This document shows positions 26,247-36,011 of a stretch of DNA of 64,000 nt, one piece after another. Positions within the stretch are counted from its first letter, which is position 1; every line of letters starts with the position of its first letter. Under the pieces are notes generated by a model, which saw nothing but the letters and a program-made list of their open reading frames with translations, was not told where the DNA came from and did not search any database. The stretch is from Xanthomonas massiliensis. Its GTDB lineage: Bacteria; Pseudomonadota; Gammaproteobacteria; Xanthomonadales; Xanthomonadaceae. The position numbers were made by a program, and so were the translations under genes. The stretch covers positions 1,302,001 through 1,366,000 of the forward strand of contig NZ_FCOY01000006.1 in assembly GCF_900018785.1 (NCBI RefSeq), given 5' to 3'.

Positions 26247-27968
26247 CTAGCCGGCCCGCAGCGACGCCAGGACAGTCCCGAACCCGGCCTCGCCGCGGCG
26301 ATGGCGGGCCTGCAGGCGGCCGTCTGCGACGACGACGAGCATGTCGGCCAGGTCGGCCTCGCGCCGCAGATGGGTGGCGACCAGCATGGCCTGGCCCTGG
26401 CCGCGCCGGCCAAGGCGGGCGAGCACGTCGGCGGCGGTCGCGCCGTCCAGGCCCTCGGTGGGCTCGTCCAGCAGCCACAGCGGCGCCTTGCGCAGCAGCA
26501 GGCGGGCCAGCGCCAGGCGTCGCGCCTGGCCGCCGGACAGGCCCAGGCCGCCCTCGCCCAGGCGCGCATCGAGCCCGCCGGCCATCGCGCGCACGGTGTC
26601 GCCCAGGCCGGCGTCGTCCAGCGCCTGCCACAGCGCTTCGTCGCCGGCCTGCGGATCGGCCAGCAGCAGGTTGCCGCGCACGCTGTCCTGGAACAGCTCG
26701 GTGCGCTGGGTCAGCATGCAGTGGCGCGCGACCTCGATGCGCCCGCCCTGCGGCACGATCTCGCCGGCCACCAGCGCCAGCAGCGTGGACTTGCCCGCGC
26801 CGCTGGCGCCGACCAGGGCCACGCGCTCGCCGGTGCGCAGGTCCAGGTCCACGCCGGCCAGGGCCGCCGCGCCGGCACCGGGATAGGTGTAGGTCACGCC
26901 CGCCAGGTGCACCACCTCGCCCGCCGGCGGTGCGGCCGCGGCGGCCGCGGCGGGGGCGTCGGTCCGGCCGTCGATGCGCGGGGCGACCCGGCCCACCGCC
27001 AGCAGGGTGCGGCCGAACTCCACCGCCCCGCGGCGCAGCGCGGTGAACGGCTCGAAGGCGGCCAGCACCACCAGCATCGCGAAGGCGGCCATGGGCGCGC
27101 CGATCGCGGCCGAGCGGACCAGCGCGGCGCCGGCCAGCAGCGTGCCGGCCAGGGCCACCGCGGTGGCCACGCCATGGGCCAGGGTGATCCGCGTCTCCAG
27201 CCGCAGCTTGGCGGCATCGGCACGGGCCGACACCGCATCGGCATGCAGCAGCGCCGCCGCCTGCGCCGGCAGGCGCCCGGCCATCAGCAGTTCCACCTGG
27301 CCGGCCACCAGGTCGATGGTGCGCGCACGCAACGCCTCCACCGCGTACGCCGCCAGGCGCGCGGCCTGGCGTGCGCGCCAGCCCACCCACCACGGCACGC
27401 CCAGGCCGACCACCAGCAGCCAGGCCATCAGCGCGAGCCCCAGCCACGGCGAGAGCCAGGACAGGGCCAGGCCGGCGGCGACCACCGCGAACAGGGCGGC
27501 GGCGGCCGGCACCAGCACGCGCAGGTACAGCGAATCGAGCGCGTCGATGTCCGAGGTCAGGCGGAACAGCAGCCGTGCCGGCTGGGCCAGCAGGCGCCGC
27601 GCGGCCTGCGGTTGCGCCCAGCCGCGGAACAGGCGTTCGCGCAGCGCCGCCAGCACCGACAGCGTGGCGTCGTGGGTGACCAGGCGTTCGCCGTAGCGCG
27701 CCACGGTGCGTTCGATCGCCAGGAAGCGGATGAACGAGGACGGGCCGAAGTAGTTGAACGCCGCCGCGGTGGCCGCCGACAGGCCGGCGATGGCCGAGGC
27801 GGTGATGAACCAGCCGGCCACGCCCAGCAGCGCCAGCCCGCCCAGCAGGGTGAGCGCGGCCATCAGCATGCCCAGCCACAGGCGCAGGCGCTGCTGGGCG
27901 AAGAAGTAGCGCAGCACCGTGCGCAGCCCGGCGTGGCGGCGGCGCGATGCGGAAGCGTCGCCGGTCAT
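26247..27968 (-). CDS. cydC: thiol reductant ABC exporter subunit CydC
   Basis: 573 residues: N-terminal six-helix ABC exporter domain, then ATPase with Walker A GASGAGKSTLL, signature LSGGQARRLALARLL and Walker B LWLLDEPTEGLD. FGPSSFIRFLAIERTVARYGERLVTHDATL is typical of CydC. The CydDC heterodimer exports glutathione and cysteine and is needed for cytochrome bd and c assembly, linking it to the nearby cydABX and ccm operons. The start overlaps the cydD stop by 4 bases. The His switch reads VATHLRRE. Confidence 0.93.
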   Translation of the reverse strand: MTGDASASRRRHAGLRTVLRYFFAQQRLRLWLGMLMAALTLLGGLALLGVAGWFITASAIAGLSAATAAAFNYFGPSSFIRFLAIERTVARYGERLVTHDATLSVLAALRERLFRGWAQPQAARRLLAQPARLLFRLTSDIDALDSLYLRVLVPAAAALFAVVAAGLALSWLSPWLGLALMAWLLVVGLGVPWWVGWRARQAARLAAYAVEALRARTIDLVAGQVELLMAGRLPAQAAALLHADAVSARADAAKLRLETRITLAHGVATAVALAGTLLAGAALVRSAAIGAPMAAFAMLVVLAAFEPFTALRRGAVEFGRTLLAVGRVAPRIDGRTDAPAAAAAAAPPAGEVVHLAGVTYTYPGAGAAALAGVDLDLRTGERVALVGASGAGKSTLLALVAGEIVPQGGRIEVARHCMLTQRTELFQDSVRGNLLLADPQAGDEALWQALDDAGLGDTVRAMAGGLDARLGEGGLGLSGGQARRLALARLLLRKAPLWLLDEPTEGLDGATAADVLARLGRRGQGQAMLVATHLRREADLADMLVVVADGRLQARHRRGEAGFGTVLASLRAG

Positions 27969-29644
27969 GCCTCGCCTCCCGCCGGCGGGGGGGCAAGCCG
28001 CACCACGCGGTCCATCCGCGCGATCAGCCGCTCGTCGTGGGTGGCCACCACCAGGGTGGCGCCGCGCGCGGCCAGCGCCAGCAGGCCCGCGGTGACCGAT
28101 TCGGCGGTCTGCGCGTCCAGGTGCGCGGTGGGTTCGTCGGCCAGCACCAGCCCGCAGCCGGCGTCGGCCAGGGCACGTGCCACCGCCAGCCGCAGCACCT
28201 CGCCGCCGGACAGCCCGGTGCCGCCCTCGCCCAGCCGCTGGTGCAGGTGGTCGCGCTTGTCGCGCGACAGCGCCGCGGCGGCGGCCGCGTCCTGCGCCCT
28301 TGCCTCGTCGACCTGCGCGCGGCCGAGGGTGATGTTGTGCAGCAGGGTGCCGGCGAACACGTGCGGCTGCTGGCCGATCCAGGCCATGCGCGCACGCAGC
28401 GCATCGGCGCTGGCATCGTCCAGCGGCACCCCGCCGATCGCGACCGTGCCCGCGGTGGGACGCACCAGGCCGGCCACCAGGGCCAGCAGCGTGGACTTGC
28501 CGGCGCCGCTGGGCGCCACCAGCGCGACCCGTTCGCCGGCGGCGATCTCCAGCGAGAAATCGTGCAGCACGGCCGTGCCCTCGCCATAGGCGAAGCCGAC
28601 CCGCGCCAGGCGCACCGCCAGCGCGCCCGGCGCCACGGCCACGGCCGCCCCCCCGTCGCCGCCGCCACCGACCACGTCGCGCCCGTCCTGTCCCAGGCGC
28701 TGCAGGGCGTCCAGCGCCGACACGCCGGCGGCGCGGTCATGCCACACCGCGGCCAGGTCGCGCAGCGGCTCGAAGAAGGCCGGCGCCAGCAGCAGCACGA
28801 ACATGCCCTGGGCGAGGCTGAGCTTGCCGCCCCAGGCGCCGAAGCGGATGTCGCCCAGCAGGTGGAAGCCGACGTATACGGCCACCATCGCCACGCCGAG
28901 CGCGGAGAACAGCTCGAGCACCGCCGAGGACATGAAGGCGATGCGCAGCACCGCCATCGTGCGCCGGCGCAGTTCCTCGGCCGAATCGCGCAGGCGCCGC
29001 GCGACCAGGTCCACCGCATCGAAGGCACGGATCGTGGCCAGGCCGCGCAGGCGATCGAGCAGGAAACCGTTCATCTGGCCCAGCTCCAGCATCTGTTCCT
29101 CGCTGGCCGCCTGTGCACGCCAGCCGACCAGCGCCATGAAGAACGGGATCAGCGGCGCGGCCAGCAGCAGCGCCAGTGCCGCCAGCCAGCTCTGCCAGGC
29201 CACCAGCACCAGCAGCACCAGCGGCACGGCGAGCACGCGCAACTGCACCGGCTGGTAGCGCGCCAGGTACGGCACCACCGCCTCGGCCTGCTCGGCGAGG
29301 ATGCTGGCCGCCTCGCCGGAGGCGGCACGGCGGGCATCGAGCGGCGAACGCCGCGACAGCGCGGCCACCGCCGCATGGCGCAGGCGGGTGAGCTCGACCC
29401 GGGCCCGCGCGAACGCCAGGCGCTCGCCCCAGGTCGCCAGGACGGCGCGCACGATGCCCAGCACCAGCACGCCCGCCGCGCAACGCAACGCCAGCGAGGG
29501 CAGGTCCGGTGCCGCATCGGCCATCGCCCCGACCGCCACCGCGATGCACCCGGCCTGCCCGATCCACAACAGGGCGGCCAGCAGCTGCAGCACGCCGCCG
29601 GCCTCGACGCGCGGCCGGCGGCCGGCATGCGCGGGACGGCTCAT
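27965..29644 (-). CDS. cydD: thiol reductant ABC exporter subunit CydD
   Basis: 559 residues. Exporter domain with RRSPLDARRAASGEAASILAEQAEAVVPYLARYQPVQLRVLAVPL (typical CydD), LLDRLRGLATIRAFDAVD and FFEPLRDLAAVWHDRAAGVSALD. The ATPase has Walker A APSGAGKSTLL, signature LSGGEVLRLAVARAL, and LVLADEPTAHLD. Partner of CydC in one transcript. The ATG at 29644 gives the usual length; longer in-frame extension codes for low-complexity sequence. Confidence 0.93.
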   Translation of the reverse strand: MSRPAHAGRRPRVEAGGVLQLLAALLWIGQAGCIAVAVGAMADAAPDLPSLALRCAAGVLVLGIVRAVLATWGERLAFARARVELTRLRHAAVAALSRRSPLDARRAASGEAASILAEQAEAVVPYLARYQPVQLRVLAVPLVLLVLVAWQSWLAALALLLAAPLIPFFMALVGWRAQAASEEQMLELGQMNGFLLDRLRGLATIRAFDAVDLVARRLRDSAEELRRRTMAVLRIAFMSSAVLELFSALGVAMVAVYVGFHLLGDIRFGAWGGKLSLAQGMFVLLLAPAFFEPLRDLAAVWHDRAAGVSALDALQRLGQDGRDVVGGGGDGGAAVAVAPGALAVRLARVGFAYGEGTAVLHDFSLEIAAGERVALVAPSGAGKSTLLALVAGLVRPTAGTVAIGGVPLDDASADALRARMAWIGQQPHVFAGTLLHNITLGRAQVDEARAQDAAAAAALSRDKRDHLHQRLGEGGTGLSGGEVLRLAVARALADAGCGLVLADEPTAHLDAQTAESVTAGLLALAARGATLVVATHDERLIARMDRVVRLAPPPAGGEA

Positions 29645-30001
29645 GGCCGCGGCCCCGCCGGCGGGCACGCATGGCACACAGCATGGCCGGGCCTGTCCGG
29701 CCGGCGTGCATGGATCGGGAATCGGGGCATGGGAAATACGTCCGGTCGCATCGTCGGTGCCGTCGCAAGGGACGGCGTGGCGGCAGGGACGAGCGGGCAG
29801 GAATCCTGCCGGCCGAGGCGATGCCACCGGCGACGGATGTCCCGGGCACGCTCGCACTCGCGCTCGTCGGTGGCCGGGCACGCTAGCACGACCGCGCCCG
29901 CAGATGAACCGGCAGCGGGTACCGGCATTGCGGGAAGCACCGTCCCTCGCGCGTCGCCGCGACATCGCGACGCAGGCCGCCGCCGGCATGCGCCCGCGGG
30001 A
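29645..30001. other. intergenic region upstream of cydDC
   Basis: 357 bases between the CLC stop and the cydD start, both minus strand. It should hold the cydDC promoter. I found no FNR-type palindrome like the one before cydA and no convincing ORF. Confidence 0.4.
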
Positions 30002-31258
30002 TCAACCGCCGGCGCCGCCGCGGACAGTGCCAAGGCGCCGGAACACGAGGCTGGCACCGGCCACCGCCAGCAGCACCGGCACCGCAAGGTCGTGGTCGAA
30101 GCGCGTGAACTCCACCATCAGCAGCACCGCCGTCAGCGGCATGCGCATGAACGCCCCCAGGAACGCCGCCCCGCCCACCAGCGCGAAGGCGCCCTGCGGC
30201 ACGCCCGGCCACAGCAACGACCACGCCAGCCCCATCGGCACGGCCAACAGCGCGCCGATGGCCAGGCTCGGCGTCAGCAGGCCGCCATGCGCCCCCACGC
30301 GCAGGCTGCCGGCCGTGGCCAGCACCTTCAGCGCCAGCAGGCACAGCGCCAGTTGCCCCCCCAGTTCCCCGGCGAATCCGAGTTGCGCCGGCCCACGGCC
30401 GTTGCCGAGCAGCTGCGGGAACGCGATCGCGGCGACCCCGATCAGGCCGAAGTTCAGCACCGCCAGCAGCGGCCGCGGCCCCTCGTCGGCGGCGGCGCGG
30501 GAGGCGACGTCGGTCCAGCGGCGCATCGCCCACGCGGCCACGCCTATCGCGGGCCCGGCCAGCAACGACCACACCAGCAGGGCCGGGCTGAAGTCCATCG
30601 GCGGCAGCTGGTACTGCACCTGATGCCCCAGGCCGATCCAGGCGATCGAGGCCCCCAGCGCGGAGCTGGCCATGGCCAGCACCGCCGCCTGCCAGGAGAA
30701 CGCGGCCAGCAGCACCTCCAGCACGAACACCGCACCGGCCATGGGCACGTTGTAGACGGCGGCCAGGCCGGCACCGGCGCCACAGGCCACCACCAGCGTC
30801 GCCTGCTCCGGCGCCAGCCGGCAGCGCCGCGCCAGGGCGCTGCCCAGCAGCGCCCCCAGTTCGCGCGGCGCCACCTCGCGCCCCAGCGGCGAGCCCAACC
30901 CCACGGTGACGATCTGCAGCAGCACGTGGGCGAGCGTGGTCGCCGGCGGCATGGTCGCACCGGCATCGGACACCGCCTGTTCCACGCTCACCCGGCGCGC
31001 GCCGTAGCGTGCCACCGCCCACCAGCCCGCACCGGCGACCACGCCGCACGCGAGCATGACCAGCACCCGCCGCGGCGCGGACGCGTGCTCCACCCCGGAC
31101 AGGAAACTCGCGTGCGTGGGCGCGCCGTCGAATCCATAGCCGTAGGCCAGGTGCTGCACCGCATGCAGCAGCAACGCCAGCAGCGTGCCGCCGATCCCGG
31201 CCAGCACGCCGGTCGCCAGCACGACCGCCACCAAACGCATTCCCGGCAAGATCCTCAT
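30002..31258 (-). CDS. CLC-family chloride channel/transporter
   Basis: 418 residues with about ten or more hydrophobic helices. CLC selectivity segments are seen: GLGSPLGREVAPRELG (with the gating Glu128 in GREVAP, family GREGP), CGAGAGLAAVYNVPMAGAVFVLEVLL and VGAHGGLLTPSLAIGALLA (family GGxFxPSL). FVLVGGAAFLGAFMRMPLTAVLLMVEFT completes the signature. Presence of the gating Glu is compatible with a Cl-/H+ antiporter or a gated channel. The ATG at 31258 is chosen; another at 31240 is possible. Confidence 0.9.
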   Translation of the reverse strand: MRILPGMRLVAVVLATGVLAGIGGTLLALLLHAVQHLAYGYGFDGAPTHASFLSGVEHASAPRRVLVMLACGVVAGAGWWAVARYGARRVSVEQAVSDAGATMPPATTLAHVLLQIVTVGLGSPLGREVAPRELGALLGSALARRCRLAPEQATLVVACGAGAGLAAVYNVPMAGAVFVLEVLLAAFSWQAAVLAMASSALGASIAWIGLGHQVQYQLPPMDFSPALLVWSLLAGPAIGVAAWAMRRWTDVASRAAADEGPRPLLAVLNFGLIGVAAIAFPQLLGNGRGPAQLGFAGELGGQLALCLLALKVLATAGSLRVGAHGGLLTPSLAIGALLAVPMGLAWSLLWPGVPQGAFALVGGAAFLGAFMRMPLTAVLLMVEFTRFDHDLAVPVLLAVAGASLVFRRLGTVRGGAGG

Positions 31259-31563
31259 GCCATTCCCGGCCCCATGACGATGCGGAAGCATGCCATGCAG
31301 GGATGGTCCCCCGCCTCGTCCAGGGCTAGGGCGATGCGGGCGTTCCTTGCCGGATGCCTGAATTCCCGGAGGCGCGCGCCTCCCCGCCGGGCGGCATGCA
31401 TCTGCTCGACACGCCGCAGCCGTAGCCCGCGCCAGGACGCAGGGCGAAAGCCACGCACCCGGACAGGCAAGGAATATCCACGGGTATCGGCAACTGCGCA
31501 TCCGGCGCCGACGAGGGGGTGCGCCAGCGACGCACATGCGCCATCGACGCATATTCTCCGCGC
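31259..31563. other. intergenic region between divergent CLC and higB-like genes
   Basis: 305 bases. The right end holds two 17-base imperfect tandem repeats (listed separately). The rest shows no gene; short open frames on both strands lack family features. Confidence 0.45.
31521..31554. repeat. two tandem 17-bp imperfect repeats before the toxin relic
   Basis: GCGCCAGCGACGCACAT (31521-31537) is followed directly by GCGCCATCGACGCATAT (31538-31554), 14 of 17 identical. The second copy, with the base before it, contains the inverted arms ATGCG/CGCAT. The position just upstream of the toxin start suits an autoregulatory operator bound by the HigA-type antitoxin. Confidence 0.5.
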
Positions 31564-31875
31564 ATGATCTTCATTGAAGCCCCAGCGTTCATCCGCCGTG
31601 TCCTGGAACTGCTGGACGATGATGATTACGGCCAATTCCAGGCAGTGCTTGGAGAGAACCCGGAAGCGGGCGATGTGATCGCGGGAACCGGCGGACCGCG
31701 CAATTCGCATTGCCGCGATGGGATGCGGGAAACGAGATGGAGCACGGGCCATCTGCTACCCCTTCACATCCAAGGCCAATATCGCGTTGCTGCTGGTCTG
31801 TCCGAAGAACGGGCAAGACGATCCGACGGCCCTGGGCGCAAGGTGCTGAAAAGCAGCATCGGGAACTGGAGGTAG
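31564..31875 (+). pseudogene. HigB/RelE-like toxin gene with two frameshifts
   Basis: The first frame reads MIFIEAPAFIRRVLELLDDDDYGQFQ then AGDVIAGTGG, the N-terminal half of a RelE/HigB-type mRNA interferase. Near 31702 similarity moves to another frame: IRIAAMGCGKRDGARAICYPFTSKANIALLL then VCPKNGQDD. Near 31833 it returns to the first frame: RKVLKSSIGNWR and stop. An intact relative of about 104 residues would have all three segments in one frame. Translated as it stands, the product has a scrambled core, so the toxin is probably inactive. The two shifts cancel, so the stop codon is the ancestral one. Confidence 0.82.
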
Positions 31876-31879
31876 ACCC

Positions 31880-32165
31880 GTGAGCAAGTTTTTTGGGGAC
31901 CTGCGGGAAAGCGTTCGGCAGATGGGCGGGATCGTCCGCGGCGAACGCGCCCTCGCGCGAGTTCCATGTCGATGCGATCGAGGTGAAGGCGGTCCGCGCG
32001 ACCACGGGCCTGTCGCAGGCCAAGTTCGCCAAGGTCATCGACGTGCCGGTGGGTACGCTGCGCAACTGGGAGCAGGGACGCCGTGATCCGACCGGCCCTG
32101 CAAAAGTCCTGCCGCGGGCGATCCAGAACCATCCTGGGCACGCGATCCCGGCACTGACCGCCTGA
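31880..32165 (+). pseudogene. HigA-like antitoxin gene with one frameshift
   Basis: From the GTG at 31880 the frame reads SKFFGDLRESVRQMGGIVRGERA, the usual start of this antitoxin family, then shifts near 31951. The downstream frame continues SREFHVDAIEVKAVRATTGLSQAKFAKVIDVPVGTLRNWEQGRRDPTGPAKVL to a stop at 32165, with an intact Xre-type helix-turn-helix (TGLSQAKFAKVIDVPVGTLRNWE). A single-base loss in GCC-CTCGCG explains the break. Start 4 bases after the toxin stop, as in toxin-first operons. An internally initiated, DNA-binding fragment could still be made. Confidence 0.82.
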
Positions 32166-32302
32166 CAGCACAACCCGCCTGGCGCGGTTTTCTTTGCAGT
32201 GGCTGACCGATGGTCCTTCGGATCCGCCGTGAGTGACTCCCTGCCCGGTGCCGACCGTCGCTGTCGGGCGGTGGCGCGGCTTGCATTCGCGGTGCAGGTA
32301 CG

Positions 32303-32326
32303 AAAAAGCCGGCACAAGGCCGGCTT
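32303..32326 (-). terminator. Rho-independent terminator of the tRNA-Pro gene
   Basis: On the minus strand AAGCCGGC, a 5-base loop, GCCGGCTT, then further T (TTTTT in all), 23 bases after the tRNA 3' end. Confidence 0.85.
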
Positions 32327-32348
32327 CGTCGCGATCTTCGGATTTTAT

Positions 32349-32425
<77 letters not shown>

Positions 32426-32438
32426 TTGTGAGCTGCGC

Positions 32439-32467
32439 ATTGTACAGACCGGGAAAATCCCGGGCAA
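32439..32467 (-). promoter_or_regulatory. sigma-70-type promoter of tRNA-Pro
   Basis: On the minus strand TTGCCC (32467-32462), a 17-base spacer, then TACAAT (32444-32439). The tRNA 5' end lies 13 bases after the -10 box, so the transcript begins a few bases before the mature tRNA. Confidence 0.8.
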
Positions 32468-32611
32468 GTCCCCGCTCATCGTTTTCGTGGATGCTGCCCC
32501 TGCCCCTGCCCCGGCTGCGCTCGTCCTCGCGCCGGGGCATCCGCCGGGGAGCGCGCCACGCCCCCGCGGGGAACCGGGCCTTCCGTACGGGCAGGGAGAT
32601 CGCGACGTTCC

Positions 32612-34543
32612 TCAGCGCCCGACCACCGGCAATTCGACGTAGCTGGCCGCCTGCGGCGTGTGCCAGATCCGCTGCGTGGCCTTTTGGTAGTCGCCGGGCT
32701 TGGCGAAGAAGATGTTGGGCACGTAGGTCTGCGGGTTGCGGTCGTACAGAGGGAACAGCGAGGACTGCACCTGCACCATGATCCGGTGGCCGGGCTGGAA
32801 CGTGTGGTTCACCGCCGGCATCTCGAACCGGTACGGCAGTGCCTCGCCGGCGGCCAGCGGCGCCGGGTGCTCGAAGCTCTCGCGGTAGCGGCCGCGGAAC
32901 ATCGACAGCGACAGCGCCAGTTCGTAGCCGCCCATCTCCGGGCGCGCCGGGTACTCGTCGGGATACACGTCGATCAGCTTGACCACCCAGTCGCTATCGC
33001 TGCCGCTGGTGGAGGCGAACAGGTGCGCCTGCGGGATGCCCGCCACCTTCATCGGCTCGGTCAGCGGTTCGCTGACGAAGGTCAGCACGTCCGTGCGCCC
33101 GTCGACGAAGCGCTGGTCCTCCACCAGCCAGGCCTGCCAGGCGGGGCGGTCGGCCGCATCGATCGGCCGCGGCCGGTACGGCACCGGCTTGGCCGGATCG
33201 GAGACGTATTCCTCGTAGGCGCTGCCCTGCCCGTCCGGCGCCTTGAACGACAGCGTTTCGCCGGTGCCCAGGTACAGCGGCCGCGACTGCGCCGGGCAGC
33301 CCTGCGCACAGCTCTGCGGCCAGCGCGCGTAGCGGTCCCAGCGGTCCAGGCCGGTGTCGTAGATCAGCACCGGCGGCGTGTCCGCCGGCGGGGCATCCTT
33401 GAGGTACTGGTCGAAGAACGGCTTGAGCACGTCGCGGCGGAACTTGTAGGCGGTGTCGCCGTCCCACTTCAGCGCGCCGAGGCTGCTGCCGTCGTAGTTG
33501 ACCTGGCTGTGGCGCCACGGCCCCATCACCAGGAAGTTGCGGTGGTTGTCCTTGTCCTGCGGCTCCATCGCCAGGTAGGTGTGCTGCGCGCCCCACATGT
33601 CCTCCTGGTCCCACAGGCCCTGGATCCACATGGTCGGCACCTTCAGCGGCCGCTTGGCCATGATCCGGTCCAGCGCCTGGCCCTGCCAGAAGGCGTCGTA
33701 GGCCGGATGCTCGGAGATCTTGTGCCAGAACGGCAGCTGCTCCAGCCCGGCCGCGCGCGCGAAGTCGCCGGCCGAGCCCGCGCGCAGGTAGTTGCTGTAG
33801 TCGTCCAGGCCCGCGCGCGCGATGCGGCCGCCCTTGCGGTGCGCCGCGGTCTGGCCGACGAAATAGTCGAGCATGGTCTGGCGGAAGGCGCCGTAGCTGA
33901 ACCAGTCGTCGCCCATCCAGCCATCGACCATCGGGCTCTGCGGCGCGGCCGCCTTCAGCGCCGGGTGCGGATCGGCCAGCGCCATCACCACGGTGAAACC
34001 GGGATAGGACGAACCGATCATGCCGACCTTGCCGTTGCTCTCCGGCACGTTCTTCACCAGCCAGTCGATGGTGTCGTAGGCATCGGTGGCGTGGTCCACG
34101 TCGCTGTCGTTGAGCGGCCCGCGCAGCGGACGGGTCATCACGTACTCGCCTTCCGAGCCGTGCTTGCCGCGCACGTCCTGGTACACGCGGATGTAGCCGT
34201 CCTCCACGAACACCGCATCGCCGACCGGCAGCACCGCCTCGCGCCTGCTCGAATAATTGCGCGAGGCGTTGCCTGCGGCGTCGTACGGGGTGCGGGTCAG
34301 CAGGATCGGCGCATGGCGGGCGCCCTTAGGCACGACGATCACCGTGTAGAGCTTGGTGCCGTCGCGCATCGGGATCATCACCTCGCGCTTGTCGTAGTCG
34401 AAGCCCTGCTCCGGTGCCACGAAGGCCTTGCCGGTGATGTCCGGCGTCATCGTCGGGGTCTGCTCCTGCGCATGGCCGGCGGCCCCCAGGATGGCCCACA
34501 ACGATAGGGACAGCGGCAGGAGGCGGGCTCGGCGCAGGCGCAT
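32612..34543 (-). CDS. alpha-amino acid ester hydrolase (CocE/NonD, S15-type serine hydrolase)
   Basis: 643 residues with a Sec signal peptide cleaved near residue 25 (GHAQ). The catalytic triad is Ser179 in GSSYPG, Asp312 in GLWDQED and His345 in GPWRHS, each offset by five from the numbering reported for the Xanthomonas citri enzyme. The carboxylate cluster that binds the free alpha-amino group is present as Asp207 (SPMVDGW), Glu314 and Asp315, separating it from plain cocaine-esterase or X-Pro dipeptidase relatives. The C-terminal jelly-roll domain has FQPGHRIMVQVQSS. Such enzymes hydrolyse or transfer alpha-amino acyl esters and beta-lactam side chains; natural substrate unknown. Lies 96 bases after proA. 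Confidence 0.85.
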   Translation of the reverse strand: MRLRRARLLPLSLSLWAILGAAGHAQEQTPTMTPDITGKAFVAPEQGFDYDKREVMIPMRDGTKLYTVIVVPKGARHAPILLTRTPYDAAGNASRNYSSRREAVLPVGDAVFVEDGYIRVYQDVRGKHGSEGEYVMTRPLRGPLNDSDVDHATDAYDTIDWLVKNVPESNGKVGMIGSSYPGFTVVMALADPHPALKAAAPQSPMVDGWMGDDWFSYGAFRQTMLDYFVGQTAAHRKGGRIARAGLDDYSNYLRAGSAGDFARAAGLEQLPFWHKISEHPAYDAFWQGQALDRIMAKRPLKVPTMWIQGLWDQEDMWGAQHTYLAMEPQDKDNHRNFLVMGPWRHSQVNYDGSSLGALKWDGDTAYKFRRDVLKPFFDQYLKDAPPADTPPVLIYDTGLDRWDRYARWPQSCAQGCPAQSRPLYLGTGETLSFKAPDGQGSAYEEYVSDPAKPVPYRPRPIDAADRPAWQAWLVEDQRFVDGRTDVLTFVSEPLTEPMKVAGIPQAHLFASTSGSDSDWVVKLIDVYPDEYPARPEMGGYELALSLSMFRGRYRESFEHPAPLAAGEALPYRFEMPAVNHTFQPGHRIMVQVQSSLFPLYDRNPQTYVPNIFFAKPGDYQKATQRIWHTPQAASYVELPVVGR

Positions 34544-34639
34544 GGGAAGGCTCCGTGGATGAAGGAGCTGCAGTCTAGCCGGCGTGGCGGCGCGGTGCGG
34601 CGCCGGCCGCGGGTGGGCGCTGGCCGGGCGCTACCCGCT

Positions 34640-35893
<1,254 letters not shown>

Positions 35894-36011
35894 CCGGGAT
35901 TTCCCATGCGCTGCCCGGTCGTCGCGGGCCATGTGCGCATGATAAGGGCAATGCGGGCATCGCCGTGCCCGCGTCCGCCGGCGTGCAGGCAACCCGAGCG
36001 CCCCGTCGCCT

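Noticed and set aside
29645-30001. Search for an FNR box before cydDC
   Set aside because: No TTGATNNNNATCAA-like palindrome with acceptable matches was seen.
27947-31567. Plus-strand open frame of 1206 codons opposite cydD and the CLC gene
   Set aside because: Gln/His/Arg-rich without family features; crosses several real genes and their intergenic regions.
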